From positions 248,001 through 312,000 of the forward strand of contig NZ_JBHZSP010000002.1 in the NCBI RefSeq assembly GCF_043643765.1: a stretch of DNA of 64,000 nt. Direction: 5' to 3'. A program made the translations under genes and the position numbers. Numbering within the stretch: position 1 is the stretch's first letter; the number at the start of each line of letters is the position of its first letter. Below are positions 51,464 to 60,306 of this stretch, in pieces. The notes below the pieces were generated by a model. The model had not been told where the DNA came from and did not search any database. It worked only from the letters and a program-made list of their open reading frames with translations. The stretch is from Marinomonas posidonica_A (GTDB taxonomy: Bacteria; Pseudomonadota; Gammaproteobacteria; Pseudomonadales; Marinomonadaceae).

Positions 51464-51516
51464 ATCAGGACACACATGTTAAGAACCCTGAAAACACTGA
51501 TTTCTTAAGGTGTGTA
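51464..51516. repeat. Hairpin element shared with cargo A
   Basis: AGGACACACATGTTAAGAA at 51467-51485 differs at one base from 36245-36263. Here TTAAGAA (51479-51485) pairs with TTCTTAA (51502-51508) and ACACAC with GTGTGT (51510-51515). Lies 3' of the BRCT gene. Confidence 0.6.
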
Positions 51517-51542
51517 TTCTAATAACGTATTTAACGTACTAT

Positions 51543-52403
51543 TTAGAGAAAATCCAACCACTGATTTTCAGATACAATTTTAATTGGATGACCTTCAAGC
51601 CTAAGTTTTACCGCCTTTTCAATCTTGCCCCCAAAGTTGGACGATCCCCAATTAGGAGAAACCTTAGAACCAAAAATCAGGTAATCTACTTTCTTACTAA
51701 TTGACGTTTTTACTACATATCCACGAGTCATTGCTGTCTCTATAACATCATCACGATCACCTAAATCAAACTCCCCAGAAACACAAATGGCTGAATCTTG
51801 ATGAGTCATAGCTTCTAATGTGTCTTCAATGAAGGATAATGGGTGAATATCAGCGCTTCCTGTTTCGCTAAATTTAGCGCCCGATACTTGTTTAAGGAAA
51901 TTTAACAAATCATCTGGGCCCGATTGCTCTGTGACAGAATTTTTGAGTTGATCGAATTGCTTCACAACTAAGTTGATGGGAAAAGAGTCAAATAAGTCAT
52001 CGTTGGCATTTAACCATTCGATTAGAGCTGACATTTCATCGTAATTAAGAACATCATCAGCAACAACGCCGGAAAGAACGCCTAAGAACTCATTTACACG
52101 GTCAATGTCTTTTTGCCTAGGAAAGTCTTTAAACTCAACAATGTCGTTCACTAGACATTTAAGGTCTTCGATTTCTTCTTCAGTGACAATGCCATCTGCA
52201 AGAATATCGTCAACGGCATCAATAAGATCAATCGCGTCGGGATCGTCTCTTAGATGCTCTTGTGATTTTAGCCACACATCTAAAAATAGTACTTCAACTT
52301 CATTTAGCTGCTGATCCGCTGCTATGCCTTGAAGTATTCCTTTTAGTGAGATTACAGCCTTTTTTCTATTTCGATCTAAACAGTAATAACTAACCGTATC
52401 CAT
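51543..52403 (-). CDS. BRCT-domain protein with TerB-like N-terminal helices
   Basis: About 286 residues from MDTVSYYCLDRNRKKAV; start at 52403 after GGAGG. The N-terminal ~200 residues are acidic and helical in two similar blocks (ISLKGILQGIAADQQLNEVEVLFLDVWLKSQE and LGVLSGVVADDVLNYDEMSALIEWLNAND), resembling TerB-like repeats. The C-terminal ~90 residues are a BRCT domain of the DNA-ligase type (ICVSGEFDLGDRDDVIETAMTRGYVVKTSISKKVDYLIFGSK...NFGGKIEKAVKL...IVSENQWLDFL). Likely binds DNA ends or phosphopeptides; role in the phage is unknown. Upstream end of cargo C. Confidence 0.75.
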   Translation of the reverse strand: MDTVSYYCLDRNRKKAVISLKGILQGIAADQQLNEVEVLFLDVWLKSQEHLRDDPDAIDLIDAVDDILADGIVTEEEIEDLKCLVNDIVEFKDFPRQKDIDRVNEFLGVLSGVVADDVLNYDEMSALIEWLNANDDLFDSFPINLVVKQFDQLKNSVTEQSGPDDLLNFLKQVSGAKFSETGSADIHPLSFIEDTLEAMTHQDSAICVSGEFDLGDRDDVIETAMTRGYVVKTSISKKVDYLIFGSKVSPNWGSSNFGGKIEKAVKLRLEGHPIKIVSENQWLDFL

Positions 52404-52505
52404 TGCTTCCCTCCTTAGTGCATTTACAAGAAATATACACATAAGAGGACAAAAGACAAAGGCTAGAAGATTGCTACTTATCAAGTATTGCTTAATATCA
52501 GCCAT

Positions 52506-52768
52506 TTAATACATAGAATGGCTGCCTCAAACCTATCTCCCCCGCTTATCCGTCAAGCTGCCTTGTGCCTATGGTTTTAAGGAGGAACGATTCGTTCCTC
52601 CTTGAAAATTTACTGTTGCACATGCGGCTTAGAAGTATTTATAGGGGTCTGCATTTCACCGCCCCCATTTACCGTGGTACAAGAGACTTAAGGGAGCCCT
52701 GTTTCAGGGCTCCCTTCCACTAAGAAAGAGCCGACCTGATTTACCAAAACGGTAGTTCAGCTTAAAGA
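52506..52768. other. Spacer between tape measure gene and cargo C with T-end scar and two perfect hairpins
   Basis: CTCCCCCGCTTATC at 52537-52550 and the bases after it copy the last codons of the truncated T gene (39033-39053), a scar of another T end. Two perfect inverted repeats follow: arms AAGGAGGAACGA at 52579-52603 (one-base centre) and AAGGGAGCCCTG at 52690-52716 (loop TTT). Neither has a good T run. No gene is seen. Confidence 0.6.
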
Positions 52769-55693
52769 TTAACTCGTTCGTTTGTCAGTCAAACTCCCAT
52801 CCGCCCTTGTGGCGACGTCGATATTGCCCATCATGCCTTGTGCAAATTCGGCTTTGAGTCTTTCTATCACTTGGTCGCTGAGTTGTTGGTCGTAACTTGG
52901 GTTGCCTGTTGGTGTTAGATTGAGCACGGGCGCAAAGGTGATGCTTTTGTTATTGTTTTGTAGCTGTTGGCTTTGCTTGGCGATGGCTTCGGGTGCGGGT
53001 TGGTCGGTTTTGTCGTCTTCAAACCAGCCGCCGATTTTGCCGCCGATCCATTCGCCCAAAGAGCCACCGCCCATGCCGCCCGCGATGGAGCCGATGATGC
53101 CACCGATGGCGGTGCCAATAACAGGCACGACGGAACCAATGGCGGCTCCGGCTAAGCCGCCTGCGGCCGCGCCACCCATTCCCCCTACCATGTCGCCTGC
53201 GGTCGCGCCTATTTCGGTGCCGCTGCCGCCTGACATGGCCGAAGCGAGGCTCATGCCCTGCATGGCCATGTCCAGTGGACGAAAGAATCGACCTGCGCCT
53301 TTTAAGGCACCGAGTTTTCCTAACTTGCCAAATTTGCCAAAGCGGCCGCCTGCGCTGGCGCGTTTGCTTGGGCTGTTACGGTCTGAAATTTGGTCTTCAT
53401 AACTTCTTAGACCTGCGAGTCGGTTGCCTGCTCTTCTGCCTGCCCTGCTTCCTGTGCCGTAACCCGCGCCTGCACCAAGTCCGTTTAGTTTGCGGTTGAG
53501 TCGGTCTAGAGAGCGTGATGCTCGGTTGGCGCTTTGTGTGGTTTGGTCGGTGGAGTTGGTGAGTTTGGTTTTGCCAAGACTGAAACGGTCACGGCCGTTG
53601 CCAAGGGTGAGTTTGGCGAGTTTGAAGGCGATGGCACCGGCTTTGACGGTGGCAATGGCTGCGGCGACGCCAAGCAAGCTGCTGGTGAGTTGTGGGTTGG
53701 CTTCGGCGAAGTTGGCAATGCCATCTACGGCACTCATAAGCGGTGGCAAGACGACATCGAGTACGGGTAAGAGTCGGTCACCCAGTACGATGGTCATGCG
53801 GTCAAATTTGGCACCGAGCATGGCGAGTTTGTGGCCACGGGTGGCGGCTCGGTTGGCGTATTCGTCGTTGACGCTGTTGGCGCGGTCGGCTTGATTGGCC
53901 ACTTTGGCAAAGGCGGCGACGAGGCCGTTTTTGTCGTCGTCGAGGGTGGTGACGAGTTTGGCAACGGCACCTTTGACTTCTTCGCCAAAGAGTTGCGAGA
54001 TGACCGCGCCTCGGTCTGTGGCGTTGACGTTTTGCAGGCCGCGCATGACTTCCACTAGGGTGGCTTGGGCGTCTTGTTGCATCATGTCGGCCAGTTGTTC
54101 GGCATCGAAGCCGATGCGACCCATGGCGTCTTGCTGGGCGGCGGTGGCGGCGTAGCCTGTGGTGAGGCGGCCGGTGATGTTTTTGAGGGCGGTGGCGGCC
54201 ACTTCTTGGGTGGCGCCCCCTGCTATTAGGCTGGCAGACAGTGCGGCGGTTTGGTTGTAGTTTAGCCCTGCGCCCATGGCGGTGGAGCCTTGGCGTACCA
54301 TGACGGCGGCAATGTCTTTTGCCTTGGCGTTCATGTTGTTGCTGAGGTAGTTGGTGCTGTCGGCAAGGTCTAGGGCGTGCTTTTGGGTGAGCCCCATGGC
54401 GGCGCGCCATGTGGCGAGTGTGCTGCCGGCTTCTTCTGCGGATACGTCCCATGCCACGCTCATTTTGGTGGCGGATTCGGCAAATTGTAAGAGTTGGTCT
54501 TTTTCGATGCCAGACTGACCCGCAGCGGTGACGATGTCGGCGATGCCTTTTTGCTCTACCCCTAGCCGCCCTGCCAGTTTCATCATTTGTGTGCGGTATT
54601 GGGCTTCTTCTTTTTGATCGGTGAAGTTGACGACTTTTTTGACGTCGGCAAAGGTGTTTTCGTAGTCCACGGCGCGTTTGCCCGCCATGATGAGTGGCGC
54701 GGCTTTTAGGGTGAGGCCAACGGCTTGGCCGACCAGTTCGCCTTTTTGGGCGTTTCTGTCTGCTATGCGCCCTTTTAGGGTTTGGATTTTTTGCAGTTTG
54801 GCTTTTTGGCGGTCCAGTGCTTGGCTGGCTTGGTCGGTTTGGCGGGCAAGTTTGAGTTCTTGTGCGCCGAGTGAGTTTATTTTCAAGCCAGCGCTGGTCA
54901 TGTCTCGACGCAGTCCACCCAGTTCTTTGGCTTGTTTGCCATAGGCGTTGGTGAGCTGGGTGCTTTTGAGTTGGGCGTTTTTTAGCTGGGCTTGTTCTTC
55001 TTTGTAGGCTTTTTCGGCGGCTTTTTTGGCTTGGGTGAGTTGCTTTACTTTGGCGGTGGCGGCTTTGACTTGTTCCGAGTGTGCGCCATAGGCTGCGGTG
55101 GCTTTTTGGACGTTGTTTTGAGCGTTCGCTAATGCGGTGGCCTGTTGTTCGGCGGCAAGGGCTTTGGCATTCGCAAGCTGTTGCACTTTGGCAGTGGCGG
55201 CTTTGGCTTGTTTGGACTCAGCACCGTAAGCTTTGGCGGCTTTTTGGGCTTGCTTTTGGGCGTTGGCGAGTTCGGCCGTGCGTTGCTTTGTGGCGGCACT
55301 TTGGGCTTGGCTGAGTTGGTTTAGGTTTTGTTTGGCTTGGGCAAGTTGTTGGGCGTGTGCGCCTTGGGCTTCGGCCAGTTTGATGACGCTGCGCTCGGCT
55401 TGCGCTAGGGCTTTGGTGTGTTGTGCCAGTGCGGTTTTGGCGTTGGCTTGGTTTTGTTTGAGTTGGTTGGTGTGTTGGGCGGCTTGTTTCATGGCCGCGC
55501 GGGTTTGGTCTAGGCCTGCGGTGAGTTTTTTGAAACGGGTGATGAGGCTTTGTTGGTCGCTTAGGCCTTTTAGTTGGTTATCGGTTTGGGTGATTTGGTG
55601 TTCTAGCTTCCCTGCTGTTTGGATGATGTTGTTGGCGGGTTTGGTGAATTTGTCGACGGCGGAGAGTGCGATGGAAATTTTGGAGTCAGCCAC
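52769..55693 (-). CDS. Phage tail tape measure protein (P2 gpT-like, TP901 family)
   Basis: A 974-residue protein that sets tail length. Residues about 20-290 are Ala/Gln/Lys-rich coiled coil with an internal repeat (KAAKAYGAESKQAKAATAKVQQLANAK, then KATAAYGAHSEQVKAATAKVKQLTQAK). The TP901 core follows (AVDYENTFADVKKVVNF, GVEQKGIADIVTAAGQSGIEKDQLLQFAESATKMSVAWDVS, NYLSNNMNAKAKDIAAVMVRQGS), then a hydrophobic stretch and a glycine-rich membrane-like segment (GGMGGAAAGGLAGAAIGSVVPVIGTAIGGIIGSIAGGMGG). The C-terminal third is duplicated at 39.0-39.9 kb. It is smaller than many but complete. Confidence 0.92.
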   Translation of the reverse strand: MADSKISIALSAVDKFTKPANNIIQTAGKLEHQITQTDNQLKGLSDQQSLITRFKKLTAGLDQTRAAMKQAAQHTNQLKQNQANAKTALAQHTKALAQAERSVIKLAEAQGAHAQQLAQAKQNLNQLSQAQSAATKQRTAELANAQKQAQKAAKAYGAESKQAKAATAKVQQLANAKALAAEQQATALANAQNNVQKATAAYGAHSEQVKAATAKVKQLTQAKKAAEKAYKEEQAQLKNAQLKSTQLTNAYGKQAKELGGLRRDMTSAGLKINSLGAQELKLARQTDQASQALDRQKAKLQKIQTLKGRIADRNAQKGELVGQAVGLTLKAAPLIMAGKRAVDYENTFADVKKVVNFTDQKEEAQYRTQMMKLAGRLGVEQKGIADIVTAAGQSGIEKDQLLQFAESATKMSVAWDVSAEEAGSTLATWRAAMGLTQKHALDLADSTNYLSNNMNAKAKDIAAVMVRQGSTAMGAGLNYNQTAALSASLIAGGATQEVAATALKNITGRLTTGYAATAAQQDAMGRIGFDAEQLADMMQQDAQATLVEVMRGLQNVNATDRGAVISQLFGEEVKGAVAKLVTTLDDDKNGLVAAFAKVANQADRANSVNDEYANRAATRGHKLAMLGAKFDRMTIVLGDRLLPVLDVVLPPLMSAVDGIANFAEANPQLTSSLLGVAAAIATVKAGAIAFKLAKLTLGNGRDRFSLGKTKLTNSTDQTTQSANRASRSLDRLNRKLNGLGAGAGYGTGSRAGRRAGNRLAGLRSYEDQISDRNSPSKRASAGGRFGKFGKLGKLGALKGAGRFFRPLDMAMQGMSLASAMSGGSGTEIGATAGDMVGGMGGAAAGGLAGAAIGSVVPVIGTAIGGIIGSIAGGMGGGSLGEWIGGKIGGWFEDDKTDQPAPEAIAKQSQQLQNNNKSITFAPVLNLTPTGNPSYDQQLSDQVIERLKAEFAQGMMGNIDVATRADGSLTDKRTS

Positions 55694-55696
55694 GGT

Positions 55697-56382
55697 TTAC
55701 CTCTTTTGTATTCCCAGTTTGGCGGCGGCTAGGTGGTAGCGGCGCATGGCTTCGTCGATGCGCCAGTTTAGGATTTCAGACGGTGGTACGTGGTAAACCA
55801 GCGGGATGATGTCGGTTAGGATTTCTATGTCTTTGGGTGAAAGTAAGCCGCCGGTTGTTGCAAAAAATCGATGAGTCGCTCTTGCAGTTGGTTCCAGTCT
55901 GGCAGGCTGAGGCGTTCTAGTTCGCTTTGGCTGAAGCCGGTGCAACTTGAGCTGAGGAAGATGGTGCGCTCCCATTCGTTGGTGTGGGTGTCCATTAGGT
56001 CGGTGGTGGCGACGGTGGGCGGTTTGAGTGTGTATTGGGTTTTCTGTTGGCCGCTGTCGCTTTGTATGGGGATGAGCAAGCTTGGCGCGGTGTTGTCGAA
56101 CTCGCCTTCTATAAAGTGGCTGGCGGTGCTGTTCATGAGTTCTAGGACGTGGTTTTGGATGCTGGTGTAGTCTGGTGTGACGAGGTTTTTGATTTCTTTG
56201 TCGCTGAGTCCGGTGCTGGCGCTGATGCAGGCACGCAGTAGTTGGGTGTCGTTGTCTTTGTGCTTTTCTGACAGTTCGCGGTGTTGCCCCATGGTAAGGG
56301 GTTGGCAATGTACGCGGGTGATGGGGTCACTTTTGTCGCTTTGGGTTGGCCAGACGAGTGTGTGGGTTGGTGCTTGAAACAT
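55697..56382 (-). CDS. Tail assembly chaperone gpE with -1 frameshift extension gpE'
   Basis: gpE is the 185-residue frame 55825-56382 (MFQAPTHTLVWPTQSDKSD... ELERLSLPDWNQLQERLIDFLQQ). A second frame, shifted by -1, continues to 55697 with FATTGGLLSPKDIEILTDIIPLVYHVPPSEILNWRIDEAMRRYHLAAAKLGIQKR. The overlap contains T TTT TTG (minus strand of 55861-55867) with codons GAT TTT TTG in frame, the same slippery heptamer used in P2 E/E'. Slippage would give a fusion of about 228 residues. These proteins chaperone the tape measure. Upstream part of the second frame is only a shadow of E. Confidence 0.85.
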
Positions 56383-56455
56383 GGGATTTCTCTTTGCTGT
56401 GTTTGAGGGTTGCCACCTAGTGGTTTAGGTGGCGCTTTGGTTTGGTGAAGCAGGG

Positions 56456-56962
56456 TTATGGCAAGCCAACGTTGCGACGATGGGCAGCCAGTAGGTCACC
56501 GTTGCCAAGGTTGAGGATTTGGGCATTACGGTCGATTTCGTAGATGGTTCTGCCCGCTTCGGTTTTTTTGTAGGCGCTTACTGTCATTTCGATTTCGTGG
56601 TCTGGCAGTTCGCCCATTTTGCTGGCGGCTTCGGTCACGCCGGTGATTTCCCCTGTGATGCTGTATTTGATGGCGAAGTGGTTGCCGTCTTCATCTTGGT
56701 GAGATTCGTTGACGTTGACCTGGCACATTTCACCATCGGCTAAGCCGAAGGCAGACAGCAGGGCTTGGTTGGCGCCTTTGATTTTGTATTTGGCGGTCAT
56801 TTTTTCGAGGCCGACCATGATTTCACCGGGGATGAAGGAGCCACCTCGGGTTTCTTGCATGGTTTTTTTGACTTCGGGCGGGGTGAATTCGTCCAGTTCT
56901 TTGATGAGCGGTTCACCGTTGATGATGGCCATGCGGCTGATGCGGGTGCGTTGTCCTGCCAT
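56456..56962 (-). CDS. Major tail tube protein (P2 FII-like)
   Basis: A 168-residue tail tube protein: MAIINGEPLIKELDEFTPPEVKKTMQETRGGSFIPGEIMVGLEKMTAKYKIKG, DHEIEMTVSAYKKTEAGRTIYEIDRNAQILNLGNGDLLAAHRRNVGL match the FII family. Polymerises to the inner tube inside the sheath. One base after the FI gene. Confidence 0.93.
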   Translation of the reverse strand: MAGQRTRISRMAIINGEPLIKELDEFTPPEVKKTMQETRGGSFIPGEIMVGLEKMTAKYKIKGANQALLSAFGLADGEMCQVNVNESHQDEDGNHFAIKYSITGEITGVTEAASKMGELPDHEIEMTVSAYKKTEAGRTIYEIDRNAQILNLGNGDLLAAHRRNVGLP

Positions 56963-56963
56963 G

Positions 56964-58133
56964 TTAGAGAACTCCTTCTAGGAATGATTCGACGATGCCT
57001 ACGTCTTCGATTAGGTGGTACACCATGTGTTCGTTTGGCGCGTAGCCGTGGTATTTGATGGCGATGTGCCATTCACCGTTGGTGTAGTTTTCGACGTTGT
57101 TGAGGGTTGGGTGCAGGTAGACTTGTGCGCCCATGATGGTTTCGTCGGCCTGTAGGGATTTGAGCCAGAAGTTGAGTTTTTCAATTTCTTGGTTCATGAA
57201 GGATTCGCTGAGGTTACGCGCCATGGCGCGCTGGGCGGTTTTGGCCAGTTTGCGAATAATGGCGTATTCGAGCCCGACTTGTGACACGAAGCGACCCATG
57301 ACACAGCGGTTGCCTATGAGTGAGAAGCCTCCCAGTGAGGTGCGTGCAAAGTAGGATAAGCCAAAACGGTTCATTAGGTCGCCGTTGGTGGCTTTGTCCA
57401 TGATGTTGTAGTCGATGGTGCGCGCGGTACCGTCGATTAACACACCCATGCCGCCTTTGGCTGGGCTTTCCCATGGGTTGACGCGAGCAAAGCATGTGAG
57501 GGCGATGGCGGCACCTGAGAAGTAGACGTTGCCTTTGGCGGCTTGGCTGTAGACGGAGACGAACGGGTCGACTAGATAGAATGCGTCGTAGCCTGTGCCT
57601 TCGCCCCCTAGGCTTTTGGAGTATTCTATGGCGGCGTTGTCGTTGGTGTTTGGGCCGTCCCCCACTGGGATGGCAAAGAGTCGTTTGCCCATGGCGGCCA
57701 GTGCATCGGCAACGGGTTTGGTGTTGAAGCCCGGTGCGGCAATGTGGGTGGGGACTTCCATGCAGTCAGCTAGGGCTTGGATGCCGGTTCGCTGACCTGT
57801 TGTTGGGTCAATTTTACCGAGGATGTTGTTGGTGGTGTCGGCGGTATCGTTGCCCTCTTCTACGATGATGACGTAGATGGGGACGGAGACGATGCGCAGT
57901 AGCTCGTAACAGGTACGCCATAGGGTGCCGCGTTCGTCGCCTGTTGTGTCGAGTTTGGCCGCGGCGGCCATGTTGGCAATGCGGATGGGGGTGTTTTTGG
58001 CATAGCTTTCATGGGCGTCTGGCGCGGTGCCCACTACGCTGATGACTACGCCACCCAATGGCCCCATTGGCGGTGGCGCTGAGTGGGTTTCTATGCTGAT
58101 GCCGTTGTGTACGAAGGATGCAATTTCTGGCAT
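56964..58133 (-). CDS. Contractile tail sheath protein (P2 FI-like)
   Basis: A 389-residue sheath protein: PLGGVVISVVGTAPDAH, TNNILGKIDPTTGQRTGIQALAD, PTHIAAPGFNTKPVADALAAMGKRLFAIPVGDGPNTND, SGAAIALTCFARVNPWESPAKGGMGVLIDGTARTIDY and the C-terminal FWLKSLQADETIMGAQVYLHPTLNNVENYTNGEWHIAIKYHGYAPNEHMVYHL. Identifies the phage as a contractile-tailed (myovirus) type. Its start overlaps the stop of the small gene before it (TAATG). Confidence 0.95.
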   Translation of the reverse strand: MPEIASFVHNGISIETHSAPPPMGPLGGVVISVVGTAPDAHESYAKNTPIRIANMAAAAKLDTTGDERGTLWRTCYELLRIVSVPIYVIIVEEGNDTADTTNNILGKIDPTTGQRTGIQALADCMEVPTHIAAPGFNTKPVADALAAMGKRLFAIPVGDGPNTNDNAAIEYSKSLGGEGTGYDAFYLVDPFVSVYSQAAKGNVYFSGAAIALTCFARVNPWESPAKGGMGVLIDGTARTIDYNIMDKATNGDLMNRFGLSYFARTSLGGFSLIGNRCVMGRFVSQVGLEYAIIRKLAKTAQRAMARNLSESFMNQEIEKLNFWLKSLQADETIMGAQVYLHPTLNNVENYTNGEWHIAIKYHGYAPNEHMVYHLIEDVGIVESFLEGVL

Positions 58134-58336
58134 TAGGCTTCTCCTTTGTTTTTGGTGGCGCTTTTGTTGGCATCTGCCGCTGTGGCGATTTTGCCGCTAA
58201 GCATGAGGAAGTCGGCTTCGCTGGGCAGCAGCTCGACGCTGTCGCCCACTTGGTGCCAGTGCTGGGTATTGGGGCAACGGTACGGGGCTTTTACTTGGTA
58301 TGTTTGCCGCGTGGTGACGGGCTTTTTGGTGGTCAT
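58133..58336 (-). CDS. Small phage tail-region protein
   Basis: A 67-residue protein (VTTRQTYQVKAPYRCPNTQHWHQVGDSVELLPSEADFLMLSGKI) with a small beta fold, found in many phage tail or head regions. No specific function. Its stop overlaps the sheath start by one base (TAATG), so it is translated with it. Its ribosome site is weak. Confidence 0.65.
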   Translation of the reverse strand: MTTKKPVTTRQTYQVKAPYRCPNTQHWHQVGDSVELLPSEADFLMLSGKIATAADANKSATKNKGEA

Positions 58337-58404
58337 GGCTTTCTCCAGACGTAAAAAAACCGCTTTCGCGGCTGGGTGTTTGATTCTTCAAATTGGGGAA
58401 ATGA

Positions 58405-58872
58405 CTATTCCGTTGGCAAGGGATAGCGTGCTTTGATTTCGGTGACTTTATCACGCCATTTTTGTTCGGCTTCGTCCGTTTGGTCGTATTGCCACTCCAT
58501 GTAGAGCGGGTCGGATTCCGCTTTGTAAGCACTGGCTCGGTTAGCTTGCGCTTGGACAAGACGTTCTTCTAAGGTCAGCTCTGGTGAAGGTGGTTCTTCT
58601 AGCAATGCGCCTTCGGGGAGCGTTTCGCCTAGCTCGTTTATAGTGTGGTGTGTGCCGTCTTCATCCCAATACTCAGTGCCAATATTGTCGACGACATAGT
58701 GCCAAGCACCGTCTTTGAAATACCGCTGATGACCTGCTTTTTCTGCAATCAATTCAACGTTTGTAGCGAAAGCAGGAATCATTTCACGGCCTGTCACTGG
58801 GTCTTTTTTGGCTTGAATTTGCTTGGTAAAGATGGGGTATTTCGCCCCTAATTTGAATGCGTTTAACATCAT
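58405..58872 (-). CDS. Tail fibre assembly protein-like
   Basis: A 155-residue protein whose end (RLVQAQANRASAYKAESDPLYMEWQYDQTDEAEQKWRDKVTEIKARYPLPTE) matches the chaperone-like C-terminus common in phage tail fibre assembly proteins. The N-terminal part (EYWDEDGTHHTI, HQRYFKDGAWHYVVD) probably contacts the fibre. It follows the fibre gene by 12 bases, the usual place. Confidence 0.7.
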   Translation of the reverse strand: MMLNAFKLGAKYPIFTKQIQAKKDPVTGREMIPAFATNVELIAEKAGHQRYFKDGAWHYVVDNIGTEYWDEDGTHHTINELGETLPEGALLEEPPSPELTLEERLVQAQANRASAYKAESDPLYMEWQYDQTDEAEQKWRDKVTEIKARYPLPTE

Positions 58873-58884
58873 AATTGAGGCTCC

Positions 58885-60306
58885 TTAAAGTCTTGTTTTG
58901 CCGTAGTAGGCGATGTTATGGGGGCGTGCCACTCCCCCTCCCCAACTTGTATTAGTTAAAAAATCTTTATTACTACTAGCCCCACTCATTGCCAAGCCTC
59001 TTATGCTCAAATAGTCCTGCGGGTTTGCTCTATCCATTCCAAACGCATCTAAATAAGCTTGACTATTACCCTGGACTGCGGTGTCGGATTCAGCACTATG
59101 CATTGTTCCATCCCATCTTTCGTTGTAAGACATTACAGTTCCTTTCTGCATAGATCCAAATACCCGATCAGTGTCCACACCACGTCCATCATCAAACATA
59201 CGAATGAACTCACCACCCACAATGGGTAGAGATACAGTTACAGAATCATCTTCTTCCTCAACAAAACCGTAATATCCGCCGTATGTAATTGGGTCAGCAT
59301 CTTTCGATGCCTGTTCAATGTAGTTTGATGAAGCTGCCGCTTTCGCACAGGCAATGGGGTGATCATTACTGCTGATAGTCGAGCCGTCTAGCGCGTATTC
59401 TCCTAGGCTTAATGCATCAACGGTGTCCATATAAAGCTTAGCAATATCAAGCACGTTGTTACCTGTCTTGGGATTCACTTGTTCAACGACATAGAACTCA
59501 CCAGCAATATAACGCACCGTTAAAAGAGCGCTTTTAAAAAGTTGGTTGGCTGCTGTCACACCAGACAGTGGAATTGCTCCAAGTTGATCAATGACTATGC
59601 TCACTTGGTCTGTATTCGTTTCAGATACCACAAACGTAAACTCGTCATAGTCTTTAATCTTGCTAATAGGTTTTACGCCCTCTGGGCTAGTCAGCACTAA
59701 TTCATTAGCAGTGCCTGCCACAGTAAAGAGTTTTTTTTCAGCCACGGCGGCATCCACGTATTCTTTTTCTTTTACGGCTTGCTCTGTTGCTAATGCTTTT
59801 GTCTGGTATTGTGGATGAGGATCTTCTACATCCAAATGCGCTTTAACAGTTTTTTCTAGGTCAGTAGGCGTAGCAAACTGTACGGATGGGTCAATTTTGA
59901 TTTGTATGGCATCTGCGTTACCGGGGACAAACTTTAAGCGAATGGTGTAGCTTTTGCCCTGTCCTTCTTCTAGTAGTGGTTTGTAGTCACCGGCTTGCCT
60001 TGCATAAGCGTACAAAGAACCGTCTTGCGTTTTAATACCCGCCTCTTTGATGAAAAAACCGCCATCACTGGCTGGAATCTCTGCTCGAGCAATCCACACG
60101 TTGGGGTCTAGTTCATCCTTTTCTATGGTGATGGCGTATTCTCGCACTTGGTGAATTAAGTCTTCTTGGGCGGTTGGGGACGCATTGTCTGCGAGCACAC
60201 CATCACCTACGACTAACACCGATAGGTCAACATGAGTGTTGTTAAACTTGGCATCCCGCTCTAGGCCAAAGCCCGTTTGGGTGATGTAGGTTCTAAAGTC
60301 GCTCAT
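58885..60306 (-). CDS. Tail fibre/collar protein (P2 gpH-like)
   Basis: A 473-residue fibre protein. Conserved N-terminal baseplate-attaching domain (residues about 1-160: TYITQTGFGLERDAKFNNTHVDLSVLVVGDG, NVWIARAEIPASDGGFFIKEAGIKTQDGSLYAYARQAGDYKPLLEEGQGKSY), a short HLDVEDPHPQYQ repeat element, and a C-terminal receptor-binding part with SIRGLAMSGASSNKDFLTNTSWGGGVARPHN. Overlaps the gpI gene by 14 bases. Confidence 0.88.
   Translation of the reverse strand: MSDFRTYITQTGFGLERDAKFNNTHVDLSVLVVGDGVLADNASPTAQEDLIHQVREYAITIEKDELDPNVWIARAEIPASDGGFFIKEAGIKTQDGSLYAYARQAGDYKPLLEEGQGKSYTIRLKFVPGNADAIQIKIDPSVQFATPTDLEKTVKAHLDVEDPHPQYQTKALATEQAVKEKEYVDAAVAEKKLFTVAGTANELVLTSPEGVKPISKIKDYDEFTFVVSETNTDQVSIVIDQLGAIPLSGVTAANQLFKSALLTVRYIAGEFYVVEQVNPKTGNNVLDIAKLYMDTVDALSLGEYALDGSTISSNDHPIACAKAAASSNYIEQASKDADPITYGGYYGFVEEEDDSVTVSLPIVGGEFIRMFDDGRGVDTDRVFGSMQKGTVMSYNERWDGTMHSAESDTAVQGNSQAYLDAFGMDRANPQDYLSIRGLAMSGASSNKDFLTNTSWGGGVARPHNIAYYGKTRL

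Noticed and set aside
53802..54452. Arg/His/Pro-rich 216-codon frame inside the tape measure gene
   Set aside because: Same strand, other frame of a GC-rich gene; composition is that of a shadow.
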